Assembly (NCBI GenBank): GCA_031460455.1 | Contig: JAVKTQ010000015.1 | Span: 22,897-86,896, forward strand | Length of the DNA: 64,000 nucleotides | Direction of reading: 5' to 3' | DNA from: Sporomusaceae bacterium | GTDB taxonomy: Bacteria; Bacillota; Negativicutes; Sporomusales; UBA7701 | Shown: positions 59,099 through 64,000 of the stretch, piece by piece | Layout of the letters: each line of letters starts with the position of its first letter | How positions within the stretch are numbered: position 1 is the stretch's first letter | Position numbers and translations under genes: made by a program | The notes under the pieces: generated by a model | The model's database searches: none | What the model was told of the DNA's origin: nothing | The model's input: only the letters and a program-made list of their open reading frames with translations

Positions 59099-60931
59099 CT
59101 AGCCGATTGCCAAACGGGTCAACAACTCGGCCTTGGGTTTGCCTTTGTCGTCCCAGCCCCGCAACGTATAATATTCCGGGAGCATCGCGGCAAGATCGGG
59201 CAGGTTGTCGGCCGCGCCACCCTCGCCCCGCGCCTGGTGGAGAATGCGATCCGGCAGGGTATCGTCGGTTACGTCCAGTCCGCAGTTGATGTTATATTGG
59301 CGTTTGAGGTTAAAGATTCGCTCACCGGCGATGAGAAGCTCCTCGGGAGCCATTTCTACACCTGTCACTTTCCGGTACCAGTTGGTGAGGATAGTAACGC
59401 CGATACCGCCGAAGATATCGAATTTGCAAATGCACAGCGAATCGAAAAGCGCCATAAAGTTCTGAAGTTTGATGACCAAGTCGGCCTTGCCGACGGCGGT
59501 GAAACGTTCCAACGGAGCGTCGATTCCTAGGTCCGGGGCGCTCAGCGCCCGCTCGTACGCGTGGCTGAAAGCCTGGAGATGGCAGGCGCCGCGCGGCGAA
59601 GTCGCGTATCCCAGGGCAATGCTGGTATAGGCCCGGGGATCATGGGCCGGCAGGGAAACCCCCTTTGAGTGCATGGCGAAACATTCGACCGCTCCGCCGA
59701 TGGCTTTGGCCGCACGTACCAGTCCCTGGTTCAGGACGGCGCCGAAACCGATATTTTTCCCCATTTGATGGATGAGGGCGATAACGGTGGCGCCGTTACC
59801 CCATTCCAGCTTCAGACCAGCCTGGGTTTCGCTGATCAGGCCTCTCTCGTATGCCTCCATCGCCATGGCGACGGCGTTGCCGACCTCGATAGTGTCCAGA
59901 CCGTAGCGGTTGCACAGCTCATTCGCCTTGGCGATAACTTCGAGGTCGTCTACCAGACAGGACCCGCCGATCAATCCCAGGGTCTCGTACTCCGGACCGC
60001 CACCCTTGACCTGCGCGTACGGCCCGGTCTCGACGGCTACGTGGCGGCCACAGCCGACCACACAGCCGGCGCAGTAATAGTTCTTCTTAGTAATCGACTC
60101 TTTCATAGCCGGGCCGCTGATCTTGGCGGCCCCTTCTTCCCATTTGCCTTTCTGCCAGTTCTTGACGGGGAAGTCGCCGGTCTGCTCGCAGCCGAGTACC
60201 AGGCCGGCAGTCCCGAAATTCTTCAGCCCCCCGGTCTTGCCGATGAAGTCCGGAAGGAATCCCTTAAGGTCGTCGTCGAGACCGTCCTGGTCAAAAACAG
60301 GTACTTCGCCGCTGCCGTGCACAACGACGGCCTTCAGGTTTTTCGAGCCCTGGACGGCGCCCACCCCGCAGCGGGCCGCCGCCCGGCCCTCGATGCCGTC
60401 GGTAAAGATGCCGGAGATAAGGGCCAGGTTTTCGCCGGCCGGCCCAATGCAACTGACGACAGCGTCAGCATCGGTGACTTGCCGTAAAGCCGCATCGGTC
60501 TCATAGGTATCCAGGCCCCAGAACTCGCCCGCGTCCCGGAATTCGACCGTACTGTCGTTAATCCACAGATAGACGGGTTTTTCGGCTCGCCCCCGGATAA
60601 TAACGCCGTCATAGCCGGCCCTTTTCAATTCTCGACCCCAGGTGCCACCGACGCTCGCCTCGCCCCAGGCCCTGGTCAGGGGGGACTTGAAGACCGCCGA
60701 GTGCCGGCCAGTGCCGGTTATCTTCGTGCCGGTAATCGGCCCGGTCAGCAGGCACAGCAGATTATCCGGCCCAAGCGGGTCGGTGTCGGGGCCGGTGCCG
60801 TCATAGAGAATTCTGGCGCCAAGCCCCGCGCCGCCTATGTACTGTCTGAGCATTTCTTCGGGAAACCGCCTTGCTGCGGTGGTTCGGGAAGTCAGGTCAA
60901 CATACAGGAAACAGTTGTGATAACCTTTCAT
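59099..60931 (-). CDS. Aldehyde:ferredoxin oxidoreductase (tungsten enzyme)
   Basis: Product of 610 residues, full length. N-terminal pterin-binding domain (YIGGAGLGARILYDG, GTGRHSAVFKSPLT), [4Fe-4S] ligands Cys287-x2-Cys290-x3-Cys294 (CAGCVVGC) and distal Cys in SLCICKFD, plus DPR and GLDTIEVGN tungstopterin-binding segments. Oxidises aldehydes to acids (or the reverse) with ferredoxin. In acetogens AOR uses CO- or H2-derived electrons. It sits between the TRAP dctM gene (15 bp) and Fe-alcohol dehydrogenase, so the imported acid is probably its substrate or product. Confidence 0.94.
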   Translation of the reverse strand: MKGYHNCFLYVDLTSRTTAARRFPEEMLRQYIGGAGLGARILYDGTGPDTDPLGPDNLLCLLTGPITGTKITGTGRHSAVFKSPLTRAWGEASVGGTWGRELKRAGYDGVIIRGRAEKPVYLWINDSTVEFRDAGEFWGLDTYETDAALRQVTDADAVVSCIGPAGENLALISGIFTDGIEGRAAARCGVGAVQGSKNLKAVVVHGSGEVPVFDQDGLDDDLKGFLPDFIGKTGGLKNFGTAGLVLGCEQTGDFPVKNWQKGKWEEGAAKISGPAMKESITKKNYYCAGCVVGCGRHVAVETGPYAQVKGGGPEYETLGLIGGSCLVDDLEVIAKANELCNRYGLDTIEVGNAVAMAMEAYERGLISETQAGLKLEWGNGATVIALIHQMGKNIGFGAVLNQGLVRAAKAIGGAVECFAMHSKGVSLPAHDPRAYTSIALGYATSPRGACHLQAFSHAYERALSAPDLGIDAPLERFTAVGKADLVIKLQNFMALFDSLCICKFDIFGGIGVTILTNWYRKVTGVEMAPEELLIAGERIFNLKRQYNINCGLDVTDDTLPDRILHQARGEGGAADNLPDLAAMLPEYYTLRGWDDKGKPKAELLTRLAIG

Positions 60932-60946
60932 TATAGATCTCCCTCA

Positions 60947-62227
60947 CTAATGTTTGAAGACAGTCCGGGGCAGGAAGGTTACGATATCGGGCACATAGGT
61001 TATGAGTAGCAGCACCGCCATGGCAACGCCAACCCATATCCAGATGGGACCGACCAATTTCTTCAGCGATGTGCCGGTTACAATCGAGGTGGTAAATAGG
61101 CCAACACCGACGGGAGGGGTAAGTAAGCCAACGATGAGGTTAAAGCTGACCACTAAACCGAAATGTAGGGGATCGATACCCAGTGTCTGGATGACCGGAA
61201 GAAATACCGGAACGAGGATGATTATGGCGGCGATGGTCTCCATGACCATGCCAACGAAGAGGAGAAAGATATTGATTAAGAATAAGGCGACGTATTTATT
61301 CGAGGTCAGAGCGAGCATTGCGTCGGCTATTTGCTGGGGGATCTGGTCAAGGGCCATCGTCCAGCCAAGGATGTTCGCCATGGCGACGATAATCATGATC
61401 GAAGCGCTGACCACGCCGGTCCGTTCCAATATTCCGGCGATATGGGAGAATCTGAGCTTCTTGTAAACGACTACGCCGAGAAACACGGCAACCACCGAGG
61501 CGGCGGCGGCCGATTCGGTCGGAGTCGTAATCCCGCCGAGGATGCCGCCAAGGATGATTACCGGCACCAACAGAGACGGCGCAGCCTTGAGGAAGCTGGT
61601 TGAGACCTCGTTCATCGTGGCCTTTGTCCGGACAGGCCAAGACGCTTTCCGTCCAAGCCACCAGATGATGGCCATGTAGCCGCCGGCAAGCAGAAGGCCC
61701 GGCCCGATGCCGGCGAAGAAGAGTTCGCCGATTGACAGATTAGCTGCGACGCCGTAGACGATGAAAACCATGCTCGGCGGAATAATCGGGCCAAGGATGG
61801 ATGTGGCGGCAACCAGACAGTTGCTGAACACTTCGTCATAATCGTCTTTGCGCATTTCCGGATACATAACTTTGCCCAGGAGAGCGGCGGCGGCGTTGGC
61901 CGAACCGAGCAGGGCGCCGAGGAAAATGCCGACAACTACGGTCACATAGGCTAAACCGCCCTTGATGTGACCGATGAAGGCGCGCGACATGTTGGCAAGA
62001 GCTTCGGTAATGCCGCCGAAGCCCATCAGCTCGCCGGCCAGGACGAACAGGGGGATGGCCATGAGGCTGAAATTGTCGGAAGCGGCAAACATCCGCTGGG
62101 GAAGCATATCGAGAAGCCTAGCGTTATCCATCATCAGAGCGTGGATTGTTCCGGTAAACCCGAGGGCAAAGGCTATAGGAAGGCCAGCGATCAACGTAAC
62201 GGCGAAAACAACGGCAATTGTTATCAT
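60947..62227 (-). CDS. dctM: TRAP transporter large permease (DctM), second system
   Basis: Product of 426 residues, about twelve membrane segments, motifs GSANAAAALLGKVMYPEM and AAIIILVPVFLPVIQ, NLIVGLLTPPVG. Paralogous to the permease at 47439-48710. RBS GGGGGAG. With DctQ and DctP of the same operon imports a carboxylate. Confidence 0.93.
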   Translation of the reverse strand: MITIAVVFAVTLIAGLPIAFALGFTGTIHALMMDNARLLDMLPQRMFAASDNFSLMAIPLFVLAGELMGFGGITEALANMSRAFIGHIKGGLAYVTVVVGIFLGALLGSANAAAALLGKVMYPEMRKDDYDEVFSNCLVAATSILGPIIPPSMVFIVYGVAANLSIGELFFAGIGPGLLLAGGYMAIIWWLGRKASWPVRTKATMNEVSTSFLKAAPSLLVPVIILGGILGGITTPTESAAAASVVAVFLGVVVYKKLRFSHIAGILERTGVVSASIMIIVAMANILGWTMALDQIPQQIADAMLALTSNKYVALFLINIFLLFVGMVMETIAAIIILVPVFLPVIQTLGIDPLHFGLVVSFNLIVGLLTPPVGVGLFTTSIVTGTSLKKLVGPIWIWVGVAMAVLLLITYVPDIVTFLPRTVFKH

Positions 62228-62231
62228 CTTC

Positions 62232-62720
62232 TCACTCCCCCTTACGGCATAAGTCGGTCACCAGCCGGAAGACGGACTGCAGCAGCAACAGCCCCAAACC
62301 CAGCGGCATAGCCATATAGACATAGGCCATCGGCAACCGCATGGCCGGGGACTTCTGTGAAAGAACGCTCGGCATATTAACCAGATTAAGGCTGCAATAG
62401 AGCAGAAAGGCTAGCAGGGCACAGTTGGCTATTGAAACAAGGACTGATATCCATTTTTGAACTTTTGGCGGGAACCGGGTCACAACAAGGTCCATGGCTG
62501 CCAGCTGCCCCGCCCGCAAAGCAACGGCGGCACCGATGAAAGTCATCCAGACAAGGGCATAGCGGGCCAGTTCCTCGGCCCAGACGAGGGGATTGCCCAG
62601 AAAGTAGCGCCAGATGACCTGCAAGGTGACGACAATAGCCATAGTAGCGACACATAGCTGCGTCATCCGACGGGCGAAGATATCAAGGGCTTTACCAATT
62701 TTGTCGATTATTAAAAGCAT
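62232..62720 (-). CDS. dctQ: TRAP transporter small permease (DctQ), second system
   Basis: Product of 162 residues with four membrane segments (VATMAIVVTLQVIWRYFL, ALVWMTFIGAAVALRAG, WISVLVSIANCALLAFLLY, YVYMAMPLGLGLLLLQSV) and the WAEELARYALV motif. Start at 62720 (MLLIIDK) behind GGGGGGAAGG; the longer frame runs into the hairpin. Ends 4 bp before dctM. Confidence 0.88.
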   Translation of the reverse strand: MLLIIDKIGKALDIFARRMTQLCVATMAIVVTLQVIWRYFLGNPLVWAEELARYALVWMTFIGAAVALRAGQLAAMDLVVTRFPPKVQKWISVLVSIANCALLAFLLYCSLNLVNMPSVLSQKSPAMRLPMAYVYMAMPLGLGLLLLQSVFRLVTDLCRKGE

Positions 62721-62742
62721 ATCCTTCCCCCCTAGGAGTTGC

Positions 62743-62778
62743 CGGGGGGCCCGGCGCATAGGCCCCAGAAGCCCCCCG
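62743..62778 (-). promoter_or_regulatory. Intercistronic hairpin between dctP and dctQ (second system)
   Basis: Eight-base GC stem (CGGGGGGC / GCCCCCCG) with long loop in the 66-bp gap. Same position as the hairpin at 49342-49370; probably sets binding protein in excess over permease. Confidence 0.55.
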
Positions 62779-62786
62779 TCCCAACA

Positions 62787-63821
62787 TTACTTCGTTGCTT
62801 TGGCCTTCTTCACGAACTCCGCGACAATCGGATCCATGGCGCTATATTTGTCGTCGATACTTTTCGTAGCCTCTATGAAGGGAGCCCTGTCGGCATCGGA
62901 ATACTCTTTCAGGGTTACGCCCTTGGCCTTGAGTTCGGCAACAGCTTTCTGTTCGATCGCGGCGATGTCTTTGACATTCTCTTCGACAACTTCCTTGGCG
63001 CTGTCGACAATTATCTTCTGGTCTTCAGGCGACAACGATTGGAATCGTTTCAGGTTCATCATCAAGATGGCCGGCCAGGTGAAGTGTTTGGAAAGGGTGA
63101 CGTTCTTGGCCACTTCATAGTGCTTTTCCATCAGGATGGCGCTGAGGTCCATCTCCAGGCCGTCAATAACCTTGTTCTGCAGGCCGCTGTAGATTTCGCC
63201 GTAAGGCATCGGGGTGGGGCTGGCGCCGAGCGCCTTAAAGATATCAAGATGGAGCGGCGTCTCCGCAACGCGGAATTTCAGGCCTTTCATGTCGGCAGGC
63301 GAACTGACGGGTTTCGCGACGGTGACGAGGTGACGGAAGCCGGCGTTATACACGGCCAGGCCTTTGACCTGATTCTTTTCCAGACCGGCCAGGAGCTTGT
63401 CGGTAACCGGGTCCTTCATAACCTTGGTATACTGTTCCCAGGTGGTGAACAGGAACGGCATTTGCAAAGCAGTAGCCAGCGAAGTGGTCGAACCCATCGG
63501 CGCAGCCGATATCTCGGCCATATCGAGGGCCCCCTGCTGAACTTGTTCGAAAAGCTGGCGGTCGTCACCCAGCTGGCGGGCCGGGTAAACGACAATCTTA
63601 ATTCGGTTGTTACTCTTCTCGGCGACCTTTTTGGCGAACTTTTCGCACGCTACATTCATGGGGTGGTCTTTCTGCACCACATTACCAAGCTTCAGTGTAA
63701 CCTGTGCGCCTGCTTTTTTGTCGTCCGCCGCCTTGTTGCCGGAACCACAGCCCGCGGCTACAAGGCTGACCATCAACAAGACTGTGAGAATTGCGAGAGC
63801 TTTCCAGTAACTTTTTTTCAC
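62787..63821 (-). CDS. dctP: TRAP transporter substrate-binding lipoprotein (DctP), second system
   Basis: Product of 344 residues with lipoprotein signal (LVAAGC, Cys25) and DctP fold; GLKFRVAETPLHLDIFKALGASPTPMPYGEIYSGLQNKVIDGLEMD is the ligand-site region with the carboxylate-binding Arg. GTG start behind AGGGGG. First gene of the AOR operon. Similar to the DctP at 49390-50421 but clearly diverged, so a different substrate is likely. Confidence 0.93.
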   Translation of the reverse strand: MKKSYWKALAILTVLLMVSLVAAGCGSGNKAADDKKAGAQVTLKLGNVVQKDHPMNVACEKFAKKVAEKSNNRIKIVVYPARQLGDDRQLFEQVQQGALDMAEISAAPMGSTTSLATALQMPFLFTTWEQYTKVMKDPVTDKLLAGLEKNQVKGLAVYNAGFRHLVTVAKPVSSPADMKGLKFRVAETPLHLDIFKALGASPTPMPYGEIYSGLQNKVIDGLEMDLSAILMEKHYEVAKNVTLSKHFTWPAILMMNLKRFQSLSPEDQKIIVDSAKEVVEENVKDIAAIEQKAVAELKAKGVTLKEYSDADRAPFIEATKSIDDKYSAMDPIVAEFVKKAKATK

Positions 63822-63901
63822 AAATAATCCCCCTCATTTTTGTGGTTTGTTCACCTTGATGCCAAAACTCCTAGTATCCCCCCTCCTGGCGTTGCTCTAT
63901 A

Positions 63902-64000
63902 TCAACCTGACCATCTTAGGAAAAGCTGGTTATCGATTCCTAGCGCGTCAGCTATCCTTCCCACCATGATCTTCACAAGTCCGTCGATTGTTTCCGGTCG
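63902..64000 (-). CDS. ubiX: 3' end of a flavin prenyltransferase (UbiX/BsdB-like) gene
   Basis: Only the last 32 codons are in the window. The residues RPETIDGLVKIMVGRIADAL and GIDNQLFLRWSG are the typical C-terminal end of UbiX family proteins (RPxTIDDLV...GRxLDxLGI-RW). UbiX makes prenyl-FMN for UbiD-type decarboxylases, which fits catabolism of aromatic or unsaturated acids. The gene begins beyond base 64000. The stop is 80 bp before the TRAP operon. Confidence 0.75.
   Translation of the reverse strand, partial: RPETIDGLVKIMVGRIADALGIDNQLFLRWSG

Noticed and set aside
63822..63901. TGGCAT near the second TRAP operon as RpoN promoter
   Set aside because: No TTGC at the -12 position; promoter class left open.
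1..64000. tRNA, rRNA and known riboswitches
   Set aside because: No cloverleaf with CCA-type end, no rRNA stretches and no clear cobalamin or TPP box was recognised by eye; a covariance-model search would be decisive.

Overview
The window looks like chromosome of an anaerobic, acetogenic, spore-forming but diderm Firmicute (Negativicutes, probably Sporomusaceae or a close relative). Evidence: a Wood-Ljungdahl CODH/ACS gene cluster, a corrinoid methyltransferase set, a porin with an N-terminal SLH domain of the Negativicutes type, a heptosyltransferase-like GT9, quinone-linked ETF genes (fixABCX type), three CgeB/GT genes next to Cys-rich small proteins, and two lipoprotein TRAP transporters. 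Base composition is GC-rich with Firmicute-type strong Shine-Dalgarno sites; GTG and TTG starts are common.

Layout. (1) 1-7.3 kb, minus strand: DUF3786 protein, cooC, acsA/cooS, acsB, acsC and the start of acsV, behind a promoter carrying two copies of TGTATATACA. (2) 7.4-11.1 kb, minus: CobW/HypB-type GTPase, an unknown protein, and a three-part methyltransferase module (UroD-type methyltransferase, corrinoid protein, pterin-binding methyltransferase) behind a clear sigma-54 promoter, with a divergent sigma-54 activator (11.4-12.8 kb). (3) 12.9-15.9 kb: MFS transporter, soluble chemoreceptor and unknown partner. (4) 16-26.1 kb, minus: CoA-transferase, two acyl-CoA dehydrogenases, EtfBA, FixCX, an MFS transporter and an SLH porin, again behind a sigma-54 promoter, next to a second, paralogous sigma-54 activator (26.4-27.8 kb). 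Both systems share the palindrome ATGTACC-N6-GGTACAT about 120 bp upstream of the -24 element. (5) 28-31 kb, plus: [NiFe]-hydrogenase small and large subunits and a ferritin-like protein. (6) 31.5-37.4 kb, minus: acetyltransferase and a MacAB-like exporter whose ATPase carries an N-terminal PAS domain. (7) 38-45 kb: CAP-domain protein, three Cys/His-rich small proteins (one of only 56 residues), an IS3 remnant, glycosyltransferases and two small Sm-like Cys-containing proteins. (8) 45.4-53.3 kb, minus: one long LacI-controlled operon (two zinc alcohol dehydrogenases, split transketolase, TRAP transporter, epimerase), with LacI at 53.4-54.4 kb. (9) 54.8-64 kb, minus: ATC hydrolase-like protein, half-size [2Fe-2S] protein, fumarate-reductase-like flavoprotein, MoaD-like protein, iron alcohol dehydrogenase, aldehyde:ferredoxin oxidoreductase, second TRAP transporter, and the 3' end of a ubiX-like gene.

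Functionally the window combines the carbon-fixing core (methyl transfer to CoFeSP and acetyl-CoA synthesis) with several inducible catabolic modules that probably feed methyl groups, acyl-CoA electrons, or aldehyde/alcohol electrons into it. The most unusual parts are the twin sigma-54 regulons sharing one operator, the Cys/His-rich small-protein cluster, a hydrogenase small subunit lacking the N-terminal proximal-cluster cysteines, and an acyl-CoA dehydrogenase pair in which one member lacks the usual catalytic glutamate. No tRNA, rRNA, CRISPR array or complete insertion sequence was seen. All functions are inferred from motifs and family knowledge; nothing was run against a database.
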